Assembly: GCF_013410065.1 (NCBI RefSeq)
Contig: NZ_JACCCW010000002.1
Coordinates: 1,550,001-1,614,000, forward strand
Length of the DNA stretch: 64,000 bases
Direction: 5' to 3'
Source of the DNA: Granulicella arctica
GTDB lineage: Bacteria; Acidobacteriota; Terriglobia; Terriglobales; Acidobacteriaceae
Shown here: positions 27,063 through 35,769 of the stretch, piece after piece
Position numbering within the stretch: the first letter of the stretch is position 1
How the letters are laid out: every line of letters begins with the position of its first letter
Made by a program: the position numbers and the translations under genes
Notes under the pieces: generated by a model
Database searches by the model: none
The model's input: the letters and a program-made list of their open reading frames with translations, nothing else
Told to the model about the DNA's origin: nothing

Positions 27063-28490
27063 TCAGTTCGCTGCTACTCCGGCTGGGTCATTTCGTCGGC
27101 GATCACGTACGGGACCCACGGAGGGTCTGCCGACGCTGAGGTAGGTGAATCCGTGCTCTTGCATGACGGAGGGATCGAAGAGATTTCTGCCGTCGATGAC
27201 GATGGGATAGCGGAGGGTGGCGTAGAGTTTGTCGAGATCGATCGCGGCGAACTCGGCCCAGTCGGTGAGGACAAGCAGGGCGTCGGCGTCGTTGGCGGCA
27301 TCGAAGGCATCGGTGGCGTAGCGGAGCTGGGCTCCGGCAGGAAGCTCCTGCTCGGTGCGCTTGATCGCGGCGGGGTCGTAGGCGGCGACGGTGCAGCCCT
27401 CGCCGATGAGCATCTCGACGAGGTCGATGGCGGGTGACTCGCGGATGTCATCGGTCTCTCCCTTGAACGCGAGGCCGAGGACGGCGAGGCGTTTGCCGCG
27501 CAGGGTCCAGAGCGCGGAGCGGACCTTGGCGAGGAAGCGCTTCTTCTGGCTGGCGTTGATTTTTTCGACCTCGCTGAGCATGCCGAAGTCAATGCCCAAC
27601 TGCTCGGCTACTGAGCGGAAGGCGGCGACGTCCTTGGGGAAGCAGGAGCCACCGTAGCCGATGCCGGGACGGAGAAACTTGGGTCCGATGCGGCTATCGA
27701 GGCCGATGCCGCGGGCGACCTGCTCGACGTTGGCGTCGGTGGCTTCGCAGAGGTTCGAGACGGCGTTGATGAAGGAGATTTTGACGGCGAGGAAGGCGTT
27801 CGAGGCGTGCTTGATGATCTCGGCGCTCTTGGTGGAGGTGTTGAGCAAGGGCGGCGGGGTGGCCACGTTGCACACGCCTTCGATGTGGCTCGGACGGGTG
27901 TAGTACTCGCCTGTGGTGAGCGGAGCATAGATGCCGTTGAGCAGGGCGGCGGCGCGTTCGCTGTCGGCACCGACGACGATGCGGTCGGGGTGCAGGAAGT
28001 CGACGACGGCGGTGCCTTCGCGGAGGAACTCGGGGTTGGAGACGACATCGAAGAGCTCGCGGGCGACGCCGTTGCGCTCGATGGCGCGACGGATCCACTC
28101 GTTGGTGTAGACCGGCACGGTGCTCTTTTCGACGATGACCTTATAGCTGGTGAGCGAGCGGGCGATCTCGCAGGCGACTGCTTCCACGTAGGAGAGATCG
28201 GCGTCGCCGGTCTCTGACTGCGGGGTGCCGACGGCGATGAAGATGGCTTCGCACTCGCGCGTGGCTTCGGCGAGATCGGTGGTGAAGCGAACCTTGGTGT
28301 TGCGATACCGCTCCAGCAGTTCGGGGAGGTAGTTTTCGTGGATCAGCGTATCACCACCCTGGAGGGCGGCAACCTTGCGCTCATCGTTGTCGACACAGAT
28401 GACGTCGTGGCCCATCTCAGCAAAACAGACAGCGGCAACCAGGCCAACATACCCGGATCCGACAACAGCTATTGAAATCGCTTCACTCAT
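27063..28490 (-). CDS. ugd: UDP-glucose 6-dehydrogenase
   Basis: A 475-residue enzyme that oxidises UDP-glucose to UDP-glucuronate with two NAD+. Visible motifs: N-terminal GSGYVGLVAAVCFAEMGH, VGTPQSETGDADLSYV, KSTVPVYTNEW, NPEFLREGTAVVDF, the catalytic Cys in GYGGSCFPKD, and AFKGETDDIRESPAI. The C-terminus (after YLSVGRPSV) extends about 20 residues. It is transcribed away from the Wzc-type kinase gene across a 180-bp intergenic region, so a shared control region is likely. Bacterial Ugd is often regulated by tyrosine kinases of the Wzc class. Confidence 0.95.
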   Translation of the reverse strand: MSEAISIAVVGSGYVGLVAAVCFAEMGHDVICVDNDERKVAALQGGDTLIHENYLPELLERYRNTKVRFTTDLAEATRECEAIFIAVGTPQSETGDADLSYVEAVACEIARSLTSYKVIVEKSTVPVYTNEWIRRAIERNGVARELFDVVSNPEFLREGTAVVDFLHPDRIVVGADSERAAALLNGIYAPLTTGEYYTRPSHIEGVCNVATPPPLLNTSTKSAEIIKHASNAFLAVKISFINAVSNLCEATDANVEQVARGIGLDSRIGPKFLRPGIGYGGSCFPKDVAAFRSVAEQLGIDFGMLSEVEKINASQKKRFLAKVRSALWTLRGKRLAVLGLAFKGETDDIRESPAIDLVEMLIGEGCTVAAYDPAAIKRTEQELPAGAQLRYATDAFDAANDADALLVLTDWAEFAAIDLDKLYATLRYPIVIDGRNLFDPSVMQEHGFTYLSVGRPSVGPVRDRRRNDPAGVAAN

Positions 28491-28670
28491 ACAGGATCGC
28501 AGCTCTTTCCTATGACTAAATTGGCAGGGACGGAAGGCGTTTACTCGCTTATTCCTTTTGCCTAGTCTATTCGATTCGAACAGATATGGAACAGCTTTGG
28601 CCAGAAAGTGATGATTCTGCTGGCCGCATTTCGTTTCCGTCTAACGTCACCGTCGCGTACTATAGGGGCA

Positions 28671-30971
28671 ATGACTTCCCAAGGAACACCAAACCCACCG
28701 AATGTGGGAGTCCCCGGTGCGCGCGCATCCGAGTTCAGCGTAACCTCATCCGACACCAGCCTGTCGGAGGTACTGATTACCCTTCGCAAACGCCGCTGGG
28801 TTCTGATAATAACCGTCCTGCTTGGTCTATTCTATGGTTTTTACCGGGCCATATCGCAACCGAAGCTCTACGAAGCAACTGGACGGATCCAGGTTCGCAC
28901 GGGATCGTCGAACGAATACCGCATGACTTCGGTATCGAGCTTGTTGGGCACGGACTCATCGACCCGGTTGCAGACCGAGGTCAACATCCTGAAGAGCGAT
29001 ACGCTGCTGCTGACCGTCGCCCGGGAGATGAACCTGCCCAACAATCCAATTTTTCTTGGAATTAAGGGCAACGCGCCTACGCGCTACTCGGTGGACGACC
29101 CACGCATCCGCCAGAAGACGATCCGCACCCTACAGGCCAATCTAACGGTCCAACTGATCCCGAAGACGGACATTATCCGCCTCACCTATAGCAGCCTCAG
29201 CCCGAAGCTCTCGGCAGACATTATCAACAAGTTGATCGCGGACTACATTCAGCACAGCTATGAGACTCGGTTTGAGTCCACGCAGCGGGTTTCGCAATGG
29301 CTCTCCGGGCAACTCGACGATTTGAAGCAGCAGGTCGAGACTTCGGAAGAAAAGATGATCGATGTCCAGAAGCGACTGGGCATCGTCGGCATGGATCCGA
29401 CGCACAGCCAGATCACGATGGGGCTCGAAGATCTGCTGAAGGCCTCCGATCAAGCGCGGATTGTACGCATCATGGCGGAAGCTCGCTATCGCACGCTGGA
29501 GAACATGGGCGCGAATGCGGTCGAGCCGAGCGGCGGTTCAGGGGGCGGCGCGGCCTCTCCGGGCGTAGGCGGAGGGGACAGCAGTTCGGGAACTGCCTCT
29601 GTCGGACTGCAAAGCCTGCGATTGCAATTGTCAACTCTCCGGGCGACCTATGCGGAGGCTCTGGCCACACTGGGACCGAATAATCCAGTCGCTCAATCCG
29701 AGAAGGCGCAGATTGATGAGCTGAACAAACAGATTGAGCTCGAACAACAGCGAATGGTGCAAGCCTCGAGAGAGGCGTACCAGATTGCTCTCAGCAGCGA
29801 AAACAAGACTACTGGGACGCTCGATGCCGCAAAAGACGAAGCCTACAAGCTTCGCGACGACCTTGTGGAATACACGCTTCGTCAGCGCGAGTATGAGGCT
29901 AACCGCACGCTGTACGACGGTCTGCGGCAGCGTCTACGGACCGCCAGTGTGCAGGCCGGGCTCGAGTCGCTCGAGATCGATATTGTCGATCAGGCGCTTC
30001 CTCCGGCAAGCCCGACGCTGCAACCGAAGTCGACGATCGTGATTGTCGCGCTGCTTGTCAGTCTGATCATCGGAGCCTCCATTGCCTTCCTGATGGAGAG
30101 TCTGGATACCGGCCTGCGGAGTATTGCCGAGATCGAGGCCATTACCGAACTCCCGTCGCTGGCGATCATCCCGCGTTCACGCAGATCGAACGCAGAGGCG
30201 GGCGGCAACCTGAGTACCGCGCAACGAAATATCAACGTGCTTGTCCAGCCGAAGGCTCAGTTCGCTGAGGCGATCCGATCGCTGCGGACCTCGCTGTTGC
30301 TGTCGACGACGGGACAACCTCCGAAGTTCATCGTGTTTACAAGCGCAACACCTTCGGAAGGCAAGACGACGACGGCTGCGAATCTGGCGTGCGTGCTGGC
30401 CCAGGGCGACTCGACTGTTCTGCTGATCGATGCCGATCTTCGGAGGCCCAACGTTCATCATCGGTTCGGCCTGAACGGCAAGGTGGGCGTGACGACTGTG
30501 CTGACTGGATCCTCGACGCTCGAGAACTCCGTGCAGCGGATCCCTGAGGTTCCCAATCTTTCCATTCTGCCTAGTGGCCCGGTTCCACCGTTTCCGACGG
30601 AGATGCTGACGTCTCATGCGATGGACACTTTGTTGGAAGAGTGCGGCAAGCACTACACGCATGTCGTTATCGACACCCCGCCGATCCTCTCTGTCACCGA
30701 CGCTGTGCTTCTGGCGCGGAAGGCAGACGCTGTCGCGCTGGTGATCCGGCATGGCAAGTCCAGCAAGCATGTGGTACGCCGCGCTCGCGACCTGCTGATT
30801 CGGTCCGGGGCACCGCTCGCAGGCATCGTCCTGAATGCGGTCGACCTGAATGCACCTGAATACTATGGGTACTATGGCTACTCCGGTTATTCGTATTCCA
30901 GCATCGACTCCGACAGCTGGGAGGCGAAGGCGCCCTCCGACGACACGAAAAAAAGCAAGAGGAGGAGCTAA
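28671..30971 (+). CDS. Wzc-type polysaccharide co-polymerase and tyrosine autokinase
   Basis: A 766-residue inner-membrane protein. A Wzz domain with a first transmembrane helix (RWVLIITVLLGLFYGFYRAI) is followed by a long periplasmic coiled-coil region and a second helix (STIVIVALLVSLIIGASIAF). The cytoplasmic BY-kinase domain has Walker A (SATPSEGKTTTAANLACVLA), Walker A' (LLIDADLRRPNVH) and Walker B (HVVIDTPPIL). The C-terminal Tyr cluster EYYGYYGYSGYSYSS is the autophosphorylation tail. ATG 28671 with AGGGG just upstream is chosen. It controls polymer length with the adjacent Wza-type exporter, 4 bp downstream. Confidence 0.95.
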   Translation: MTSQGTPNPPNVGVPGARASEFSVTSSDTSLSEVLITLRKRRWVLIITVLLGLFYGFYRAISQPKLYEATGRIQVRTGSSNEYRMTSVSSLLGTDSSTRLQTEVNILKSDTLLLTVAREMNLPNNPIFLGIKGNAPTRYSVDDPRIRQKTIRTLQANLTVQLIPKTDIIRLTYSSLSPKLSADIINKLIADYIQHSYETRFESTQRVSQWLSGQLDDLKQQVETSEEKMIDVQKRLGIVGMDPTHSQITMGLEDLLKASDQARIVRIMAEARYRTLENMGANAVEPSGGSGGGAASPGVGGGDSSSGTASVGLQSLRLQLSTLRATYAEALATLGPNNPVAQSEKAQIDELNKQIELEQQRMVQASREAYQIALSSENKTTGTLDAAKDEAYKLRDDLVEYTLRQREYEANRTLYDGLRQRLRTASVQAGLESLEIDIVDQALPPASPTLQPKSTIVIVALLVSLIIGASIAFLMESLDTGLRSIAEIEAITELPSLAIIPRSRRSNAEAGGNLSTAQRNINVLVQPKAQFAEAIRSLRTSLLLSTTGQPPKFIVFTSATPSEGKTTTAANLACVLAQGDSTVLLIDADLRRPNVHHRFGLNGKVGVTTVLTGSSTLENSVQRIPEVPNLSILPSGPVPPFPTEMLTSHAMDTLLEECGKHYTHVVIDTPPILSVTDAVLLARKADAVALVIRHGKSSKHVVRRARDLLIRSGAPLAGIVLNAVDLNAPEYYGYYGYSGYSYSSIDSDSWEAKAPSDDTKKSKRRS

Positions 30972-30974
30972 CCG

Positions 30975-31997
30975 ATGAGCTTACGGATGGCGGCGATGAA
31001 CAAGATAAAAGAGGCTCCAGAGATGGGAATGCGTTGCGCGGCTCTGCTGCTGCTCTTATGCGGATTTGGAGCTTCGGCGTGCGGCCAATTCAGTGGCCCC
31101 TCGCTGAGCTCGGGAACTCCGAGCAATGCCCCCCTGACGCCCACCACCGATCCGGCTATTCTCTATCCGGTGGACCGGCCACTCCAGATCGGTGCTGGCG
31201 ATTCGCTGACGATACATCTGTTCGGCGCTCCTGAATTTGCCCATCCGCAGCTGGTCGCACAGGATGGCTCGCTCCAGGTTCCCCTCATCGGGGCGGTCCC
31301 GGTCGCTGGCCTGTCCCTGTACCAAGCCTCAGAGAAGATCGCGGCGCAGCTGAAGAGCGCAGGCATGTACAAGAATCCGCAGGTGAGCCTGGAGCTCATC
31401 CTGTCGCCGAATCAGGTGGTAACGATCACGGGGGAGATGCATGGGCTGATTCCAGTCTTCGGAGAACGCTCCCTGCTCAGCGTTCTCTCCTCGGCTGGGG
31501 CGTATCCACCGACGGCCAGCCACACGATTATCATCAACCGGCCGGGGATTCCCGATCCGATCGTCGTCGATCTTGGAACGGACCCTTCGCATAGTGCGCG
31601 AGCCGACATTCCTGTGTTCCCTCGCGACACAGTGGTTGTTCCACGGGTTGGAGTCATTTATCTGCTGGGAGCGTTCAAGACACAGATGGCGATTCCGCTG
31701 GAACAGAATTCTCCTCTGACCCTCATGCAGGCCGCTGCGTTGGGCGGCGGCGTGTTGTTCGAGGGAAAGTACAAGGACCTTCGAATTATCCGCACTGTCG
31801 GGTTTGAACGCAAGGTAGTAAAACTCGATGTAAAGCAGGTCTTCAAAGGCAAGGTTCCCGACCCCGTGCTCCAGGCAGACGACATCGTCTATCTACCCTC
31901 CAGCACGGTTAAGGCGGCGCTCAACGATGGAGGATTCGCGGCAATTACCAGCGTTGCCTCCCTACTGCTGACTGCATTTCAATATCAGCTCCGCTAA
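30975..31997 (+). CDS. Wza-type polysaccharide export protein
   Basis: A 340-residue protein with a signal peptide (AALLLLLCGFGASACGQ; the Cys may be lipidated), a poly_export domain (residues about 65-145, QIGAGDSLTIHLFGAPEFAH, GSLQVPLIGAVPVAG) and two SLBB-like repeats (VTITGEMHGLIPVFGERSLL and VGVIYLLGAFKTQMAIPLEQ). The C-terminal hydrophobic TSVASLLLTAFQYQL may be the outer-membrane helix. It should form the export channel that docks onto the Wzc-type protein; the genes are 3 nt apart and form an operon. Confidence 0.92.
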   Translation: MSLRMAAMNKIKEAPEMGMRCAALLLLLCGFGASACGQFSGPSLSSGTPSNAPLTPTTDPAILYPVDRPLQIGAGDSLTIHLFGAPEFAHPQLVAQDGSLQVPLIGAVPVAGLSLYQASEKIAAQLKSAGMYKNPQVSLELILSPNQVVTITGEMHGLIPVFGERSLLSVLSSAGAYPPTASHTIIINRPGIPDPIVVDLGTDPSHSARADIPVFPRDTVVVPRVGVIYLLGAFKTQMAIPLEQNSPLTLMQAAALGGGVLFEGKYKDLRIIRTVGFERKVVKLDVKQVFKGKVPDPVLQADDIVYLPSSTVKAALNDGGFAAITSVASLLLTAFQYQLR

Positions 31998-32031
31998 TGA
32001 GCACGCGTCCACGATACGAAGTTTCGCCACA

Positions 32032-33324
32032 ATGACTCAGCCCAGGCAGGAGGTCATTGAAGGAGTACAGATACCCATGGCCTCAGTTGAGATAAAGGAC
32101 AGTTCGCGAGGCAAGGTTCGGCTGGCCTATCTGGTCAGTCATCCTATTCAATACCAGGCGCCTTTGCTGCGGCGGATTGCGCAGGAGCCGGATATCGAGT
32201 TGACCGTCTTCTTCGGGTCCGACCTATCTGTACGCGGCTACAAAGACAAAGGCTTCGGCGTAGAGGTCAAGTGGGACGTTCCGCTGCTGGACGGCTATCG
32301 CTATGAGTTTTTGCCGAAGCTACGGGACACCACCGGCATCAACGTCACCAGCCCGATGAGCCATGGCATTCTGAGCCGACTGCGAGGCCGTAAGGGAGAA
32401 CCGGGGTTCGACGCTCTGTGGGTGCATGGCTATGCGACCGTCAACGCGATGCACGGCATTCTTGCAGCCAATGCTCTGGGGATTCCGGTGCTGCTGCGAG
32501 CGGAGTCGTGGCTGCGCGACCGGGTTCGCGGAAGCGTTAAGCTCGCGCTGAAGAATCTGTTTCTTGCAGGGCTGAAAAGGCTGGTAGATGCAACGCTGCC
32601 TATCGGCACTCTGAATACGGAGTACTGGCGCCATTATTTTGGGGACGATTTTCGGCAGTTCCTGATGCCGTATGCGGTGGACAACGGCTACTTTCAACAG
32701 CGGAGCCTGGAGGCAAAGGCGGGGCGCGCCGAGTTGCTTGCGGAGCTGAATCTCGATCCTGCGCGGCCGGTCATTCTCTTTGCGTCCAAGCTCCAGCACC
32801 GGAAGCACTGCGACGATCTACTGGAAGCTTATCTGCGGCTGTCACCGGGCGAGGGGATAGAGCCACTTCCCTACCTTGTCATCGTTGGAGATGGCGAGGC
32901 GCGTGGTGCGCTCGAACAGCGAGCGGCGGAGGCCGGTTTCGAGAGCATACGATTCTGCGGCTTTCGCAACCAGTCGGAGCTGCCTCGTTACTTCGATATC
33001 GCGAGTGTCTTCGTTTTGCCTTCGCGGCATGAGCCCTGGGGGCTGATCGTCAACGAGGTGATGAATGCGGGCCGTGCGGTCATCATCTCCGACGATGTTG
33101 GATGCCAGCCGGACCTGATTACGGATGGGGTGCAAGGAGCGATCTTTCCGGTGCGTGATGTGGACGCGCTGACCGATGCCCTGCGGCGCGTGCTTGCTAC
33201 ACCGGAGACGGCGATTGCCATGGGAGAAAGAGCACGGGAACATATTCTTAGATGGAGCTTTGAAGAAGATGTCCGCGGACTGAGGACGGCGCTCGCTGTA
33301 GTGACAGGAAAAATTATTGCGTAA
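32032..33324 (+). CDS. Glycosyltransferase, GT4-like
   Basis: A GT-B transferase of 430 residues, or 415 if ATG 32077 is used (AAGGAG lies 11 nt before the latter). The N-terminal acceptor domain contains AYLVSHPIQYQAPLLRRIAQ and the C-terminal donor domain VILFASKLQHRKHCDDLLEA and YFDIASVFVLPSRHEPWGLI, followed by NEVMNAGRAVIISDDVGCQP (E-x7-E type). It follows the Wza-type gene on the same strand and probably adds a sugar to the polysaccharide repeat unit. Sugar and linkage are not predictable. Confidence 0.9.
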   Translation: MTQPRQEVIEGVQIPMASVEIKDSSRGKVRLAYLVSHPIQYQAPLLRRIAQEPDIELTVFFGSDLSVRGYKDKGFGVEVKWDVPLLDGYRYEFLPKLRDTTGINVTSPMSHGILSRLRGRKGEPGFDALWVHGYATVNAMHGILAANALGIPVLLRAESWLRDRVRGSVKLALKNLFLAGLKRLVDATLPIGTLNTEYWRHYFGDDFRQFLMPYAVDNGYFQQRSLEAKAGRAELLAELNLDPARPVILFASKLQHRKHCDDLLEAYLRLSPGEGIEPLPYLVIVGDGEARGALEQRAAEAGFESIRFCGFRNQSELPRYFDIASVFVLPSRHEPWGLIVNEVMNAGRAVIISDDVGCQPDLITDGVQGAIFPVRDVDALTDALRRVLATPETAIAMGERAREHILRWSFEEDVRGLRTALAVVTGKIIA

Positions 33325-33394
33325 AAAGTTAAACCTTAATCTTCAAATCACGAAGTAGTCTGGAGACTGGGATAAGGATATCGAAAGAACCTAA

Positions 33395-34561
33395 ATGCGC
33401 ATTTTGCATATTGTTGGAACCATTGACCCGAAGGCTGGCGGTGTATCGGCGGCCATCCGGTATCTGGTCGCATATGACTCAGCAGAGTACGACCACGAGA
33501 TCGTGTCGATGGACGATCCGACAGCGCCGTTTCTCTCAAGGATTGGAGTTCCGGTACATGCATTCGGGCCGACTTCTTCGGCCTACGCGTACAGCTCAAA
33601 GCTGGTGCCCTGGCTCGTAGCAAATCGCGACCACTTCGATGGAGTCTTCGTGCATGGGCTGTGGGGCTATGGCAGTCTCGCCGCATGGAGGGCTTTCCGT
33701 GGACATACTCCATATGCTGTGTTTGTCCATGGCATGTTGGATTCGTATTTCAAGCATGCGTTTCCGCTGAAACATCTGAAGAAGTGGCTGTATTGGCATC
33801 TTGTCGAATATTGGGTTTTGCGGAACGCGTACAAGGTGCTGTTTACCGGTGATGTCGAGGCGAGACTGGCAAAGGAGAGCTTCTGGCTACATCGGTGGAG
33901 CCCTCATGTGGTCGCTCTCGGCACGATGGCACCGGAGGGCGATCCTGAGGTTCTGAAGGAGGCGTTTTGGTCGCTTTGCCCGCAGGTACGGGGGCGTCAG
34001 TTTTTATTATTCCTCGGACGGATTCACCGCAAGAAGGGCTGCGACCTGTTGGTTGATGCCTTCGTGAAGGTCGCTGCTGAAAACCCAGGACTCGATCTGG
34101 TCGTTGCGGGCCCCGACCAGGAGGAGTGGCAGTTTGAGCTCATGACCAGGGTTGCCACAGCGGGGATGACAGACCGTGTACATTGGGTCGGGATGCTTCA
34201 GGGAGATGCAAAGTGGGGAGCGTACTTTGCATCGGAGGCCTTTATTCTGCCCTCGCACCAGGAGAACTTTGGAATCGCGGTGGCGGAGGCACTGGCATGC
34301 GGACGGCCGGTACTGCTTTCGGATAAGGTGAATATCGCTCCGGACATTGCGGCGGATGGGGCAGGCAGAATGGAGCCGGATACGGCGGACGGTACACTGC
34401 GTCTCCTGGAGGGATGGGTCCAGATGACGGCTGAGGCACGAGAGGCGATGGGTCAACAAGCGCTTCTCACCTTCGTTCAGCGATACACTATGCAAACGAA
34501 CGCCAAGGCGATTACTCACATCTTCGAAACGGTCAAGGGAGCATCCGTAGCCAGCAGGTAA
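33395..34561 (+). CDS. Glycosyltransferase, GT4-like
   Basis: A 388-residue GT-B protein. It begins MRILHIVGTIDPKAGGVSAA, a start typical of GT4 enzymes in capsule loci, followed by HGLWGYGSLAAWRAF. The donor domain has FLLFLGRIHRKKGCDLLVDA, LVVAGPDQEEWQFEL and SEAFILPSHQENFGIAVAEA. Eight bases separate its stop from the acetyltransferase gene, so the two are an operon and likely act on the same polymer. Confidence 0.92.
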   Translation: MRILHIVGTIDPKAGGVSAAIRYLVAYDSAEYDHEIVSMDDPTAPFLSRIGVPVHAFGPTSSAYAYSSKLVPWLVANRDHFDGVFVHGLWGYGSLAAWRAFRGHTPYAVFVHGMLDSYFKHAFPLKHLKKWLYWHLVEYWVLRNAYKVLFTGDVEARLAKESFWLHRWSPHVVALGTMAPEGDPEVLKEAFWSLCPQVRGRQFLLFLGRIHRKKGCDLLVDAFVKVAAENPGLDLVVAGPDQEEWQFELMTRVATAGMTDRVHWVGMLQGDAKWGAYFASEAFILPSHQENFGIAVAEALACGRPVLLSDKVNIAPDIAADGAGRMEPDTADGTLRLLEGWVQMTAEAREAMGQQALLTFVQRYTMQTNAKAITHIFETVKGASVASR

Positions 34562-34569
34562 AGGGAACG

Positions 34570-35187
34570 ATGGCGAAACAGGCTCACTATAACGCGGCGG
34601 ACCATATTTCGGCCGAGACGGCCGCAGATCCGTATCTGCGGCCTGCATTCTCACGAGAAAACAGGCTGCGGCGGTTGGTGTGGAACCTGTGCTGGGCGGT
34701 GTTCTATCGAATGTCTCCGCGACCGTTGCATGCGTGGCGTGCTGCTCTGCTGCGGGCCTTCGGCGCGACGATGGGTCCGCACTGCCATTTCTATCCGAAG
34801 TCGAAGGTGTGGGCACCGTGGAACCTGATCTGCGCCGACCAGGTGACAGCCGGCGATGGAGCTGAGATCTATAACCCTGCTCCAATGCAGTTTGGGTCGC
34901 ACGCCATTGTGTCTCAGGATGCCTATGTGTGCGGGGCGACGCACGACTTCGACGACCCGGCGTTTCCGCTGCTGGCGTATGCGATGGAGATCGGGGCGAA
35001 TGCGTGGATCTGCGCGCGGGCCTCGGTGGCTCCAGGGGTGATTGTGGGAGAGGGCGCGGTGCTGGGGCTGGGATCGGTTGCGACGCGCAACCTGGAGCCC
35101 TGGACGGTGTATGCGGGCGTTCCGGCGGTAAAGATCAAAGAACGGCGCCATGGCGAACAGGATGGCGATACGCGAACCGCTGTGTAA
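34570..35187 (+). CDS. WcaF-like hexapeptide acetyltransferase
   Basis: A 205-residue left-handed beta-helix acyltransferase. The N-terminal helical part (RLVWNLCWAVFYRMSPRPLH and RAALLRAFGATMG) matches putative colanic-acid acetyltransferases (WcaF). The hexapeptide repeats run from GPHCHFYPKSKVWAPWNLIC to GANAWICARASVAPGVIVGE, then GAVLGLGSVATRNLEPWTVY and AGVPAVKIK. The catalytic His is likely in GATHDFDDPAFPLL. It is expected to O-acetylate exopolysaccharide sugars using acetyl-CoA. Confidence 0.9.
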   Translation: MAKQAHYNAADHISAETAADPYLRPAFSRENRLRRLVWNLCWAVFYRMSPRPLHAWRAALLRAFGATMGPHCHFYPKSKVWAPWNLICADQVTAGDGAEIYNPAPMQFGSHAIVSQDAYVCGATHDFDDPAFPLLAYAMEIGANAWICARASVAPGVIVGEGAVLGLGSVATRNLEPWTVYAGVPAVKIKERRHGEQDGDTRTAV

Positions 35188-35190
35188 GGC

Positions 35191-35214
35191 GGGGAGCGGG
35201 TCGTGCTGCTCCCC
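35191..35214. terminator. Hairpin between convergent genes
   Basis: GGGGAGC and GCTCCCC arms with a 10-nt loop lie between the acetyltransferase (+) and the response regulator (-). There is no T-run, so only a weak or bidirectional terminator role is suggested. Confidence 0.45.
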
Positions 35215-35225
35215 GGAATGACGGG

Positions 35226-35606
35226 TTACGAACGAAGCTTGGCGAGCAGGTCGGTGGGGTGGACGGGCTTGGCGAGGATTTCGAACTCGTGCCCTTGTTC
35301 GCGTGCCTTTTCGAGGAGATCGGCGGTTGCGGCCTGTCCGGAGAAGAGAAGAATCTTGCATGTGGGGATCTTGTTGCGGGTGGCGATAGCCGCTTCGATG
35401 CCGGTCATCCCGGTCATGATGACGTCGCTGATGAGCATATCCGGCTTGAAGGTATCAAGCGCTTCTACAGCTTTTTCTCCACTGTAAACGGCACGTGCTT
35501 CAAAGCCTGCCTGGTTGAGGATGATCGCGAGCGTATTGGCGATCACCTGCTCGTCGTCGGCGACGAGTACCCGAGGCTTCGATGGAGTGGTTGCTGTATC
35601 TGGCAT
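35226..35606 (-). CDS. Single-domain response regulator
   Basis: About 126 residues comprising only a CheY-like receiver domain: VLVADDEQVIANTLAIILNQ with the acidic pair, phospho-acceptor Asp in DMLISDVIMTGMTGIEAAIA, LFSGQAATADLLEKAREQ and the Lys in EILAKPVHPTDLLAKLRS. No output domain follows. ATG 35606 is preferred over the in-frame TTG at 35621. No kinase is adjacent; being convergent with the exopolysaccharide genes, it may serve that locus by protein contact, but this is speculation. Confidence 0.9.
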   Translation of the reverse strand: MPDTATTPSKPRVLVADDEQVIANTLAIILNQAGFEARAVYSGEKAVEALDTFKPDMLISDVIMTGMTGIEAAIATRNKIPTCKILLFSGQAATADLLEKAREQGHEFEILAKPVHPTDLLAKLRS

Positions 35607-35769
35607 GCTGAGTGTCCCCAAAATCTAGTTTATGTACAGGGCGGTAACGCGACTATAACAGGGCCGCTTCATCCACAGATGTACTTTGTAATGATACGCT
35701 GACCGGAGCGATGCGTCCCGTGAAGTGAAAGTCCGGGACGGCGCGAATCGAAGACGCAGACCGATACTT

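Noticed and set aside
28491..28670. Sigma-54 promoter between ugd and the Wzc-type gene
   Set aside because: TGGCAGG is present but the GG-to-GC spacing is 12, not 10, and there is no TTGC element.
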